From positions 153,368-217,367 of the forward strand of contig MU277715.1 in assembly GCA_022385805.1 (NCBI GenBank): DNA of 64,000 nt. Direction: 5' to 3'. This DNA comes from Pilatotrama ljubarskyi. Taxonomy: Eukaryota; Basidiomycota; Agaricomycetes; Polyporales; Polyporaceae. The translations under genes and the position numbers were made by a program. Under the pieces are notes generated by a model. The model did no database searches. It saw nothing but the letters and a program-made list of their open reading frames with translations, and was not told the origin of the DNA. Every line of letters starts with the position of its first letter. Within the stretch, counting starts at the first letter, position 1. Shown piece after piece: positions 24,643-36,684 of this stretch.

Positions 24643-25074
24643 AGATGTCGGCGGTGACGGAGGAAGTACTATGACCTTGTGTATATCTAGTAGAGTACGG
24701 AGACTTACTCTCAGCAATGCGAAGACACAGTTTCGGCCATTTGTGGGCCTGCAAACTTGACAGCTATAGTACTTGAGTAGAAAGAAAGAGTATATGCGCT
24801 AGCGATTCGAGTCGGAGCAATGACTCTGAGCCGTGCAGGCTGATACTGTATGATTAGATTAGATCTCGGTCAAGGACGGACCCCAGATTAGATATGTACG
24901 TCATCGGAACCTACTTTCACTTGATCTGCTAGATCGACTACGGCTCTCTATCTGTTTTCCATCTCAACCGCACCGTCCGCACGTACTGCTCTGGAGCTGT
25001 CATTGGGACTAGCTTCAAGATTTAGCGCGACTTATCGGTATACCTTTCGACATTGCCGGACATTAGACGAAGAC
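24643..25074. other. Intergenic region between aldo-keto reductase and HAD phosphatase genes
   Basis: 432 bp, AT-richer than the genes on either side, serving as 3' UTR of one gene and promoter of the next. Nothing else was recognised. Confidence 0.4.
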
Positions 25075-26404
25075 ATGGCCACCACCGTAGACCCCGCACC
25101 GCAGAGCACCCTGCCGTATCCCCCGATCCACAAGGACAAGAAATTCGTCGTTCTCTCCGACTGGTCGGTCCGTCTCCCCATGCGCTTTTTCTGCCATATC
25201 CCCTTCTTTTCCTACCTTGTTGCAACATACTTGGCCGACCTATTATTCTGCGGATGTGCGAGAGTATGTACTGATGCGCTTTATCTAATACAGGGATGGG
25301 ACGATCACCAACCGCGACTCTAATGATTGTGAGTGCTCGATCTTGAATGCCATCTTTTCAGGCTCTATGCGAGCCCGCATACTGGCTCACACGAACCGTT
25401 GGGACTCTGAGCGCCCATCCGCCTCAACACCACGGGCTGCCGGAGGCGGAGTGAACATAAGACTGAGGTGCATCGCGACAGATATGACGGATAACCTCGG
25501 TTTCGGGCCGGAGAAGCGGCGACAGGGGAACCTGGACATCTTGGCAGGCAAAACGACCTTCCGGTATAACAATCTCCTCACCGTCAGCAAACCTGTCTAC
25601 TGACTCTACCATGACAGTGATGCCTTCCGCGAGATGCTTGAGAGCGTCTCCGCGAACGGACACACGTTCGAAGAGTGCAAGGAAGTCCTGAAGAAGAGTA
25701 CGTACCTACTCACCCGACGCGCCCGTTACTCTGTTCTTACGCCCTCGGAACGTGAAGACATCAGCCTCGACGTCGGCTTCAAAGACTTTTACCGGTACTG
25801 CAAGGAGCACGACATCCCCATAGTCATCATCTCCAGCGGGATGGCGCCGCTCATCCGCGCTGTGCTCTCCAACCTCATCGGCGAGGAGGACGCGAAGGAG
25901 ATTGAGATCGTATCGAATGAGGTCGAGGTCCATCCCGACGGGACGTGGGAGATCAAGTACCGCCACCCGACCAGGTGCGTCTCCTGCCTCGGGACCGCAG
26001 CCCTTGCATGGACCTGACATCTGAGTTGTTCCATTGCTCGTCGCTTTCAGTGGTTACGGGCACGACAAGAGCCAGGCTATCCTCCCGTACCGCGACCTCC
26101 CCGACCCGCCCACCATCTTCTTCTTCGGCGACGGCGTTTCCGGTAAGGCAACCCTATCCGCTTACCGCAGCTCGGGCGCTCACGAACCTATTTCGATACG
26201 TCAGACATGTCCGCCGCGCGCCACGCCGACGTGCTGTACGTGAAGCAGAAGGAGGGCGGGGATAACGACCTGGCCGCGTTCTGCCGGCGCGAGAACATCC
26301 CGCACATCCTCTTCGAGGATTTCAACCACGCGTTGCGCTCCGTCAGCGCCATCATCGAGGGCAAGAAGTCTGTAAAGGACGCGCTCGCCGAGGGCAAGGC
26401 GTAA
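25075..26404 (+). CDS. HAD-superfamily phosphatase (phosphoserine phosphatase-like)
   Basis: Seven exons (25075-25163, 25294-25328, 25482-25563, 25618-25697, 25758-25974, 26051-26142, 26205-26404) give 264 aa. HAD motif I is DWDGT (nucleophile Asp29, acid/base Asp31), interrupted by intron 1 and restored by splicing. Motif II is IISSG (VIISSGMAPLI) and motif IV is GDGVSD near the end. The arrangement and the conserved YMTDNLGFG and GHDKS segments match a fungal group annotated as phosphoserine-phosphatase-like, which includes yeast polyol phosphatase Pyp1 relatives. The expected reaction is hydrolysis of a small phosphomonoester in the cytosol; the substrate is not deducible. Intron 1 (130 bp) has a non-consensus GTCGGT donor. 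Confidence 0.85.
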
Positions 26405-29004
26405 GGCCTATCATGTTTTATCCGCGGGTACTCGGGAGGTGAGCGGAGGGGGGCCGCCGGCGAGCGCTTGCGTGGGAAGAGAGCAGTGATATCGCCGGAG
26501 ATGCGTGTTCAATGTGCGGAGCCGCTGCGGCACGCCTGGACTGCGAACGAGTCGCGCGTTGAAGGTGGGGTTTCTCGCACCTGCCAGCGATTCATAGATG
26601 TAGAACTTGCGATCGTGATACTTGACTGCGTGGTGACTGTCATTCTGCTCCGGCGGAGTCCCTCTCATCGGCCGGGAGAACGGACAATAGTCGATATCCC
26701 ACATCCGGAGCAAGCACGCACGGGATGTTCCCAACACCTGCAACATTCTTCCTCTGTTGATGTTGATCACAGGCCCAGCCCAGAGATTGAGAGTTTATGC
26801 TGGGATGTACGCTCAGGCTGCGGCTAAGCTAGTAGTAAGTCAGAAGCGCGGCCTGCGCGCGATCTCTCTCGACCGTCATGCAAGCAGGTCGTTTCACTCG
26901 AACCACGCCTCTTCCAGCTGAGATCCCGCAAGCCTATGGCTGGTAGTTCAGTGTACCATGGATACCTTCGAGCCTCGTCGGGCTTCCTGTTGTCTCGGCA
27001 CGCTGACGTTGTATGACAGCCCACCATCCTCAGGAGAGGTGAGTGGCCGTACTCTGAGCATTTGTCAAATGCGCTCAGAGGTTACGAGGTTGCAGGAACT
27101 TCCTTCCAGTGTATAATCCATGAGAGCGCTAAGGTCGGAGATCCAAGTTGCTGCCCTTAGCCTGTGGCAGACCACCCTGGGCGGCCAACTGCTCTACGCG
27201 CGACTCATCGGTTCCCAGGAGAGCGCGAGCCATGCTAACAGGGCCTATGCCGCCGTCCGTATGGTATGGTCATTCAATTTCAAGTGACTGCGCTCCGAGT
27301 GACGCCGTTTACGGCGCAAGAGCATCAAGCTTGCGGGTCATTGGCATTGCAAGGGCCCGATATATGCGCTCTATAAGGCACAGACATGGCCGTGCAATGG
27401 CCATCTTGGGAGGAAGCCGCATGGTAGCCCGTAAACTGCACTGGGAATCGCCTGAGTACTCACTCAGTATTACCTCGTGCACGTGGTGCGCTCACTTCCA
27501 TCGGTGAGTACATCTTGATGGTCAGACCGGCTGTATGTATCGCAGGCGATCGAAGCCCTCGGTAAACGCAAACCGTCGTCATCGCGACTACTACGTTTTT
27601 GATTTCGCGCTTGGTGAGTATGTATGTGGTCGGTTCCTGGGTCGCTTAATGTCGTCACACTTCAGTATCTGACTGCGAAAATCATGGCGCCGCTGCGGTC
27701 GTTGACACGACATACTGACCAGCATCTAAGGTAGACTTACCGTATTCTTGACTACATCACATGACTCGAAAGCGTCACACTGCGCTCATTCCGGCCTTGC
27801 GAAACTATATAAAATCATAAGCTATACCAGCTCACCACATTGTACTATAATTCGACTGCAGTCCGGTAGTACGCATTGCAATCTAGTGAATTATCGTGCC
27901 CAAAAACCGCTCCCTGCATGCTGGGAGGAAAGGATAGCCTTGCAATGGCGAAGTCGGTGGGCGTCCCATTCAGGCGCTCGGCGACAGAAAATGCTGAGTA
28001 AATGCGTAGTATATTCACCGCCCCCCGCTACACTAAGAGCCGCACACCCCGCCTTAACTACCATGCCGAAACGATCCCTACGTGTTCGCACATCTATTGC
28101 AAACCTTGGGCAGCATGCCGGAAAGCGGCAAACAGTCGAAGGGGACCCTCGAGCGTCCTTCCGCTGCTTTCTGCATGCTTTCTTGTGCGCGCATCCGTTC
28201 ACTCCGATGTTATCGACCAGAACTTACTCGATTTACCCATCAAGCGCCCTCTTCACGTGCATGGTCACACTGTGACATAGTGGTCAGAGATGCGCTGGGT
28301 CTACCTTACGTTGCAGACATTCTGGTGTCTGAGACTTCTGACAAGTCACAAGCTGCTCCCGGTGAGCCGGGTTTCTCTCCATCTGTACCGCGCACTGCGA
28401 TCTTCATTATGCAGCTGCGTCACTGACAAGGTTCTCGATGCCGGGATGATCAAGACCCCCGGTGCCTGACCTCGAGAAAGTGCATCACGGTATCCGAGGA
28501 CGCTCATGTTTTTGCAGGGCCCGTGCCTGGCCAGGCGCTCGTTTCATCGCCGCCGAGAGCACTTCCCCGCGGCCGTTGTCAAGTCGCAAGGGCGCCATGG
28601 ACAGTGTTCGACGTCTCTGACGGAAAGGACGCACACCGAACCCCGACGCCGGATGGAAGCAGAGTGTACGAAGGCGCGAAGGGTGTTATCGCCGGCCTCG
28701 TTCCGCACGATTTCATTGAAGGTTCGGAGGTGCGCATGTTTGAACCACTCGCAGTCCGCCATATGAAGAACACACTCATCGCAGTGCTGCTTCGCGCATT
28801 GTCCGGCCTGGCTTCGCGCTCAAGAGCTGGACTTTGTACTGGACTCCGGGCAACAACGGGCGTGATAAAGAAGAAATGAACTTTGCCCTGATGCCACGAG
28901 GCGAGCCGGCGTGGACAACAGGGCCTGCCATATTGGGACGAGCAGATTGCCGAGGAGTATGTACAGATCGGCAGTCTGCGCGTCTCCACATGCACAAGGC
29001 CGAG
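26405..29004. other. 2.6-kb intergenic region, no supported gene
   Basis: Several short frames occur, for example around 27148-27507, 27748-28275 and 28523-28879. None shows a recognisable domain or a convincing intron chain. No inverted or tandem repeat was noticed. The part nearest 29000 is presumably the promoter of the WSC gene downstream. Confidence 0.4.
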
Positions 29005-29010
29005 TATAAA
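29005..29010 (+). promoter_or_regulatory. TATA box of the three-WSC gene
   Basis: TATAAA occurs 177 bp upstream of the start codon at 29187, and a CT-rich leader (about 29085-29130) lies between them. Confidence 0.5.
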
Positions 29011-29186
29011 GTTGGGTTCGATATCCCTGCGCCCCGCAAAACCCCTCACGGTCCCGCCGTTGCTCTCGAACGCCGCCGTGCGAGGCTCTCCCCCCTTCCC
29101 CTCCTCCTCCGCCCCGACTCGCCCTCCTTTCCTTCGTCAGACCTACACACATTCTTTAGCTGAATCCGAATCCACCAGTCGTTACA

Positions 29187-32113
29187 ATGTTCTCCAAGCT
29201 CATCTCCCTTGCCGCGCTTGCAGCGGTCGCCAACGCGGAGCACTGGATTTTCGGTGGCAGCAAGCTCATCGCCCAGACGCGTCTCGATTCCATCGTGAAC
29301 CCCAACGCGGTGAGTGCCCTCGAGGTCACCGAAGGCTCGCACTCACAAAGTATTGGGGCACAACACATAGGTTGGAACGCACGTCCATGCCATCGTCGGC
29401 GCGAGCGGCTTCACCAACAACTACGATCCGGATGAGCTCGTGAAGTCCAACTGCACGACGATCCCCGTGCAACCCGACAAGAGCAATTACTGGGCGGTGA
29501 GCTTTAACTCGTGTCGCGTAAAATCTTTCACGCACCTGACTGCTGTCATCAGCCTCAAATGTACCATCAGGATCAACAGACCGGGAAGCTTACGCCCATG
29601 CGTGCGTATCTCTTGCCTTACTCCTTATAACCTACGAGGCTGTGGTACCGCTGGGAACCTGCGGGCTTTCTTTGCCTTATCCGGCCCGAACCGCCGGTCA
29701 ACCAGAGCTGCTCTGTGTGTTTCATGTCGACTGTGCGTAAACTGCAGCTCTGAGTTATACAGGATAAACCTCGACGCACATCAGAAATACCACGCTTCTT
29801 CGCCCCCTCTGTTATTAACACTGTTATTGGGAAGGAGGCGTACTCACATGGCTTTCTGTCAGCGACTTCCTTCAACATCTATTACCTCGTTCGTAATGGA
29901 CCAAAGAACGAGAAGGTCCACGCGTTCCCCAAGGGCTTGAAGGTATAAAGTGCGGCGGTTAAACACTGGGCAACGTTCTGACGACTCCCTTCAGATGGTT
30001 GCTGGCGACACGAACAGGCGCACTTACAACGCTTCGAGCTATGCTGATCAGGCCGTGAGCTATGTCTGCCTCGGTACGTTTTCAATCTTGGCTCTACTAC
30101 GCTGCAGCTAAGTCGCGCTATGGTAGACTACAGCGGAGCCCACAACAACGATCCCGACTGGGCTGAGCGCCCCAATTTCTTCGACCATACTTGCCCCGAC
30201 GGTATGCGTGCACAGGTGTTCTTCCCTTCGTGCTGGGACGGCAAGAACCTCGACTCGCCCGATCACAAGTCCCACATGGCGTACCCCGTCCAGGCGTACA
30301 ACACCGGCGACTGCCCCGACTCGCACCCGGTCCACCTCGTCTCGCTCTTCTACGAGATGTTCGTCTCCGTCGACCAGTTCCCATACTACGGCCCCGGCTC
30401 CTGGGTGCTCGCGAACGGCGACACGACCGGCTACGGCCACCACGGCGACTTCCAGAACGGCTGGGACATCGACCTCCTCCAGGAGGCCATCGACACCTGC
30501 ACCGCCGCCAATGGCAATGTCATGGACTGCCCGCCGCTCAAGGCCGTATTTGACCAGGACGCCGCGGACGCATGCGTGCTCGAGACCAGCATCGTCAACG
30601 AGAACATCGGCCTCACCGAGCCCATCTCCGCCCTCCCTGGCTGCAACCCGATCTACGGCAGTGGCAAGTCGCAAGCATGCGCGCAAGCCGTCGCCCCGCA
30701 GATCGTCCCGGCGCAGAACCCGCTCCCAAGTGGCTGGTCTGAGCTTGGGTGCATTGCCGAGGGCACGAGCGGCCGGGCACTCCCCGCGCTGACGATGAAG
30801 GACCCGGGCATGACGAAGGCGATGTGCGCTTCGTACTGCGGCAGCCACGGCTACAAGCTCGCCGGCGTCGAATTCGGCGATGAGTGCTACTGCGACAACT
30901 CGGTCAAAAATGGCGCGTCGATGAACTTCCTCACCTGGAGCCAGTGCAACAACCACTGTGCGGGCAACAGTGAGTAGTCCCTCGGAGTCCTTCCACATCT
31001 GGAAACTTACCCAGGTTACTTCAGACTACGAGATCTGCGGAGGTGCCGCTAAGCTGTCCCTCATGAGCACTGCCAACCCTGGTGCTGCCCCTGCTCCCTC
31101 CTCATCCGCCTCGTCCGTATCATCTGCTGCCCCTAAGCCAGTATCGTCGGCTAACCGTCCTTCTTCGGTTCCGGTCTCCCCCGCCGCCGCACACACTACC
31201 TCTACAGTCGTCGCCACCCCGTCTGCACACTCCGCCGCCCCCATTAACACCGCTCTTCCGTCTTCCGCTGTGCTCGCCGCACCCCCGTCGGCGAGCATCC
31301 CTGTCGGCTGGGCGAGTGCCGGGTGCGTGTCTGACAACTCTGCACGTGCCCTTACTGGGTACAGCTTTGCGAGCAACTCTATGACGGTGGCTACATGCGT
31401 GTCGACTTGCGCGTCCAAGGGCTTCTCGATGGCCGGAGTTGAGTACGGCCGCGAGTGCTACTGTAAGTGTTGCGTTCCCCCTCTCGCTGCAAGAGCACAG
31501 TTGACGCGACTACTTACTTCCAGGTGGGAGCTCCCTCCAGAATGGCGTGGGCAAGTCGATCTCCTCGTCGTCGTGCAACATGGCGTGCTCTGCCGACTCC
31601 AGCAGCACCTGCGGCGGCAACTGGGCTTTGAGCCTCTTCAAGTACAACAACCTCGCCATCGCTAACCCCGCGCCCGCCTCCTCCGCCGTCAGCGCCGCCA
31701 AGCCCAGCGCTTCCGCCAGCGTCCCCTCGAACTCCACGAACGTCTCCGGCCTGCCCTCTGGCTGGACCGCCGTCGGATGTGCCGCAGACGTGCCCGGCCG
31801 CGCGCTCAACGTCGACGCGTATACGAGCGAGCAGATGACGATCGGCTCGTGCATCGCGCACTGCGCTGCTCGTGGGCACACCATGGCCGGGCTCGAGTAC
31901 GCTCGCGAGTGCTATTGCGGCAGCAGCTTCGTCAACGGCGGTGGTGCGCCCCTCGCGGACGCCAAGTGCGACATGGCATGCACCGGCGACTCGACCAAGG
32001 TCTGCGGCGGGCCCATGGCGCTCTCCGTCTTCAAGAAGACCGGCGCGTCGACGACGCGCAGGCACAAGGCGCGCCACTTCGGCCGCGCCCACGCCGCTTC
32101 GGGCGTGTTCTGA
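29187..32113 (+). CDS. Secreted DUF1996 protein with three WSC domains
   Basis: Eight exons (29187-29309, 29371-29496, 29553-29601, 29863-29942, 29995-30073, 30127-30969, 31025-31462, 31524-32113) encode 775 aa. A signal peptide (about residues 1-18) precedes the DUF1996 domain (TRLDSIVNP, GTHVHAIVG, QVFFPSCWDGKNLDSPDHK, NGDTTGYGHHGDF). Three WSC domains follow, starting near residues 352, 525 and 656. Each opens with a P-x-GW-x-x-x-GC motif and contains E-C-Y-C, and they are separated by Ser/Pro/Ala-rich linkers. Exons 2-5 match the paralogue at 15898-18004 in length (126, 49, 80, 79 nt), so the two are true duplicates. WSC domains bind wall polysaccharides or act as wall sensors in known fungal proteins. 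This one lacks a C-terminal transmembrane segment and ends in a basic tail, so it is probably secreted. Confidence 0.92.
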
Positions 32114-33113
32114 GCACGCTCGCCGTGCTCGGATTCACCTAGCGGATCGCCGTTGACGGCGGCTCGCTTCCCCTCTGTCTCCTGCGCGGGGAGCGAGCCT
32201 CCCTCGCGCGTTCTCGATCTTTCATTCTCATACCTTTGCTTTCGGGTTCTCGGTCGCATCACGTCCTCGTTCTCATATCCCGGTTTTCGTCATATCTCGT
32301 GTCTCACCTGGTCTCCACTGTGTTCCGTCACGCCCCCAGCGGGCCATCTTGTCATCCGCCCCTTGGGTGGGCGGACGGTCGCGAGGGCGCGACGATGTTG
32401 CACGCACGACTCTTACTGGCTAAACTGCTCTATGCACATCGCCCTCCCGGCCGCTACGTACCGAAGGTCTCGATCGCGCGTCGATGCGTGCTGTCTTATA
32501 TACCTCAGTTATACGTGGGCTAGCTCCACCACGTTCTCTTGCATGTACACATGGTCATTACAATGATATACTTTGTTGCCCTTCCACCGGGTGTAGCTTT
32601 GCGGTCTAGAGAGCACCATAACGGAGTGGCCAGGGGCGGTCGGGCGGTTTAGACAATGACATGGCAGGTCACAGCCGGTCAATTCAACAGCATATGCATA
32701 TCGGCACGACAATGCAGCGTTCCGGAACATAAGCCTTCACACCGACTGAGGAGCAAATGGTAGCGGGGACATGAGGCAGCCCTTGGGAGCCCCCAGGCCC
32801 CTGCGCTTCGCGGTCGCCGTTGCCTGGTCTTATACCAGACCAATGAAGCACACTACAATCGTCAACATACTGCCTACGCCGTCGCCGCCGTGTCATGCCG
32901 TATCGTGCGCAAAAGCGATGAGCTGATATACAACATCCCGAGATATCCCGCAGGGAAGGAGTACAGCAAGTTCGCCATAAGTCGCATGTTGAGATTGCAA
33001 GGAGATGAGGAGAGCAAGGGACATGACTATAGGTAGGACCATACAACGAGCGACCGCATAGGACGAGAGAGTGCACCCAAAAGGTTTTTAGGCAGTGGCC
33101 CTACGAGGTGGGG
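32114..33113. other. Intergenic region between convergent WSC and RPS6 genes
   Basis: The 3' UTRs of two convergent genes, without a supported gene between. If the alternative last intron of RPS6 is used (see that entry), its stop moves to 33090-33088 and the boundary shifts by 26 bp. Confidence 0.4.
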
Positions 33114-34035
33114 TCAGCCTGACGAGTACGACGAGAGCGACATGAGGACTGACTTCTTGTGTGATGCCTTGACCGCGGCAGCCTTCTCCTTCTTCTCGGC
33201 GATGCGCTTGGACAAGAGCACCTCGTACTCGGCCTTCTGCTCCTTCTGGCGCTCGATCCGGCGGCGCTTGAGGGAGCGCAGGTGGCGGCGGCGCTGGAGG
33301 CGGATGGGCGTGACCAGACGCTGGATTTTGGGACTAGTAGCGGAGCGTTAGGTGTACCATAGTGGGATCGAAGAAATGCTACGTACGCCTTGGTGTAAGG
33401 CTTCGCGTTCTCCTTCTTCTGGCTCTTGACCTCTCTCCGTACAACGTACTTGCGGACATCATCCTCCTTGGTAAGGTTGAAGAACTTGCGGATCTTGGTC
33501 GCACGCTTGGGGCCAAGGCGCTTGGGGAGGACGTTGTCGGTCAGGCCGGGGATGTCGTTCTCGCCCTGCTTGACGATAACGAGGGAGAGGACGGCGATAT
33601 CGGGGCCGACGATGCAGCCACGGACGGACTTGCGCTTGCGCTCACCGGTGCGGCGGGGGCGGTAGCACGAGTGGCCGTCGGAGAGGAGGAGACGGACACG
33701 GTGGGGGAGGAGGACACCCTGCTTCATGGGGAAACCCTGCTTGTCGTTACCGCCAGTGATGCGGAAGATGTAGCCCTTCCACTCGTCGCCGAGAGCGTCG
33801 CCGGGGACCTCCTGCGAGATCCGCTTCTCGTAGAAGATACGGCTAAGCAGATCATAGCACTTGTGAGTGTCAGCGTGCATGGAGTATAGCTGGCGTGCGC
33901 ACTATTTCTTCTCATCGTCGAAGTCAATGGTCTTTTGTTCCCCGGTCGCGGGGTCTATCGCGGCAGCCCTAGTCAGAATCCTCCCTCCAACTCCATCCCG
34001 GACGACCTGAACTCACTGGCGATGTTGAGCTTCAT
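33114..34035 (-). CDS. RPS6: 40S ribosomal protein S6 (eS6)
   Basis: Four exons (34035-34017, 33954-33903, 33842-33387, 33333-33114) give 248 aa. The N-terminus [20 protein letters not shown] is assembled from two very short exons, a usual pattern for ribosomal protein genes. The core reads [41 protein letters not shown] and RRREVKSQ-like basic segments. The S6 protein sits on the small subunit, and its tail is a TOR-pathway phosphorylation site in other eukaryotes. The C-terminus is uncertain. Reading on ends in [10 protein letters not shown] 53-bp intron (donor GTCAGT, a CTGAC branch-like site 13 nt before the acceptor, TCGTAG acceptor ending 33101) would instead end the protein KASHKKATA with the stop at 33090-33088. 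I lean slightly to the spliced form because the read-through codons look like a polypyrimidine intron. Confidence 0.93.
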
Positions 34036-34428
34036 GCTGCTGACCGAGAGACCAGGTAAGTGGGGCAAAATGACAAATAGTGGGAGAAACGTACCTTGCG
34101 GCGTAGCTGGCGGTATCTCGGCGACGGCGACGGCGACGACGAGATAGTCTTGCGCTCGGTGTCGGATGGCTTGAGGCGTGTGCACAAACACGGCCAACGC
34201 CTGTGGCGGGTGGCGCGACAAGGTTTGGAACTGTACAGTCCCATCAGCCACCCACGCTCGGAGCACGTGGCACTTGCGCCCAAGCAAATTCTGAGTACCC
34301 AAGTTGCGCCCAACGGCACGCACGACGACGACAAGCCCTCAAGACTCCCCCGCCGCCTAAAAGCTTGTGAGCATGCAGTGCCCTGCTGCTTGTTGGCGCT
34401 ATGGCTCACCTCTGTCGTCAGATTCGCC
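34036..34428. promoter_or_regulatory. Bidirectional promoter shared by RPS6 and RPS13
   Basis: Only 393 bp separate the two divergent start codons, so both genes must be driven from this segment. It contains a GGCGAC triplet run near 34122-34138 and no clear TATA box, which fits ribosomal protein promoters. The run could equally lie in a 5' UTR. Confidence 0.6.
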
Positions 34429-34953
34429 ATGGGTCGTATGCACGCTCCCGGAAAGGGCATCTCGTCCTCTGCCCTCCCCTACCGCCGCGCTCCCCCGTCG
34501 TGGCTCAAGACGACCCCCGACGATGTCGTCGAGCACATCTGCAAGCTTGCGCGCAAGGGTCTCACCCCCTCGCAGATCGGTGTTACCCTCCGTGACTCGC
34601 ACGGTATTCCCCAGGTCCGCTTCGTGACGGGCAACAAGATCCTCCGTATCCTCAAGTCGAACGGTAAGTGTCGCGCAACGTAACGCCTGAGCCTGCTGTG
34701 AGAGAGTTTCGGCTCATCACAAGCATGGACAGGCCTTGCCCCGCAGATCCCCGAGGATCTCTGGCACCTCGTCAAAAAGGCGGTCGCCGTGCGCAAGCAC
34801 CTCGAGACCAACCGCAAGGACAAGGACTCGAAGTTCCGCCTCATTCTCATCGAGTCGCGTATCCACCGTCTCGCTCGCTACTACAAGACGAAGCAGCAGA
34901 TTCCCCCAACCTTCAAGTACGACTCTGCTACCGCGTCCACCCTCATTGCATGA
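34429..34953 (+). CDS. RPS13: 40S ribosomal protein S13 (uS15)
   Basis: Two exons (34429-34663, 34733-34953) encode exactly 151 aa, the standard eukaryotic length. The start [20 protein letters not shown], the middle [16 protein letters not shown] and the end [12 protein letters not shown] are typical of the family. The protein binds 18S rRNA in the small-subunit platform. It is transcribed divergently from RPS6 across a 393-bp spacer, which suggests co-regulation of two 40S components. Confidence 0.97.
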
Positions 34954-36684
34954 GCGTCCGCGCCTCTGCTACTGTTGTATTTTGAAGATGGGATAGGCGA
35001 ATGAGGGCAGGCTGTCCCTCGCGAGGACGCCACGGAGACGGCGGGTGGGCTATCCAGACCATATGATATCGCTTGTACGCTTTCCACATGACATGCAATG
35101 CAGCACTTAGGGCTATGCACCACCGACCCTATTTCTGGTCTGCCGTTGCTGGAGTGTACAACTCGTCAGAGTTATCGGAGACAGACCTGACCTATGGCAA
35201 CCGAAGCGATGAACAGTCCATGTTCACGTTAGCTGCAGATGTCATTACGCGCGAATGCGGGCGTCTCCCTAGTCTGCCCTAGGCAGACGTTCCGATGTGC
35301 TCTATGAATCGGAGTCTATGACGGTAGCGTCTTCCACTCGAGCGCGTTGACTGTTGCCAGGATCCCTCCTGCCACATCCCGTCCACTCTTGGCCTCAGCC
35401 CTCTTGATCGTAGCCCTATGAGTTGTCTCTTTACTCTCCGAAATATGCCTGAAGATGCCCAGCCTCATGTTTGCCATCACACGTCGGGACCAATTGCAAC
35501 CATACTGCCAACACCATTAGGAAGCATGCAAGCCTGGCCACGAACGAAGCGACCTCATACTATCGTAAGATCCCATGGACGACAGTTGCCGAACCTGAAT
35601 TCCGCCAAGCGCCGCGCATCGTAGTTATTCAGTGGAGCAACTTTGCTTCAACTGCCATGGTTATGACTACGCTCGGACCAGGACCCGAAAGTCATGCTGA
35701 CGCACCCTCTCGTACGATGGCTGAGCCATACCGGTGGCAGCTTCGTCTTGATCCACCATTAATGGAAGCCAGCACGACGGCGCCAGTGACTCGGCGCCGT
35801 CTTGATTTCTGACAGGGCCGGAAATGCGAGCGGTTCTGCAAATTTCTGATTCGTAACAGGAGATATGTGGCCCGATTGCTTATGGCTGCAGATATACAGT
35901 ATAGCGACTCACATACCAATAAGATGCGATCTAGGGCACCCCTCATGCCCCCAGTGCCATGACTGGCCATGGATGCCAGCTCGCTGTGCTCAGAACTAAC
36001 TACTACGCACCGTCCGCTTAGCGTTGCAGTATACAGATCGCCTCAACAATACGGCATGCGCTACTGGCCAGGGTGCGAGCTGCGCTGGATTATACAGCGC
36101 GTGCGACGAGTAAGTACTACCCGATTACCACAGTTTGTTACGTAGCAGTGGCAGCCCTGTCTATGTACAAATTGCGAGGATGACCTGCGCGCGATCCAGG
36201 ATCAACAGATGGCTGTGTTCCTGTGCAAGAGCAGGTAAAGACTCTGTAGTTGCAAACGTCATTTGCTGTGCATATGAGTAACTGCGATGCCGGGTGATAC
36301 GCTCAATCAGCACCCTCGTCGCACGGGCTATATTGACGGATATCCTTGATATGTTTGGGTAGTCAGGTGAGTTTTGTGCCTACGCTTGCAGTCATACATG
36401 GTGATAGTTCCTGACGTCCTATCACGCCCAGGTTCGAAGGCCGATATAGCAATGGCAACCCTGAGTATCCGTACGGATCTATGCGTTATCAGGGCTTTTG
36501 CTCCATCAATCATAGTTCTATGAGGGTCTGCCCCGTTCACTCCGAATTGATAGATCAGGTTCCGCAACGGCCAAGAACCCAGGACGCACAACGGCAAGTC
36601 TTCCTTCTACGCTAAAGTTGCAGCACGTCCGGAAGCCCCTCATCAACTCTGCCTGTTTCATGCTCTCTTCTGTCCATCCTCCAT
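34954..36684. other. 1.7-kb intergenic region, nothing recognised
   Basis: The 3' UTR of RPS13 and the upstream region of the glutaminase gene. Short frames (for example 35471-35812) have no recognisable domain. Composition is more AT-balanced than in the flanking genes. No RNA gene or repeat was noticed. Confidence 0.4.

Noticed and set aside
33381..33890. Plus-strand frame of 175 codons opposite RPS6
   Set aside because: Exact antisense shadow of the highly biased ribosomal protein exon.
34664..34732. Intronic snoRNA in RPS13
   Set aside because: The intron is only 69 bp and has no paired C and D boxes or H/ACA structure.
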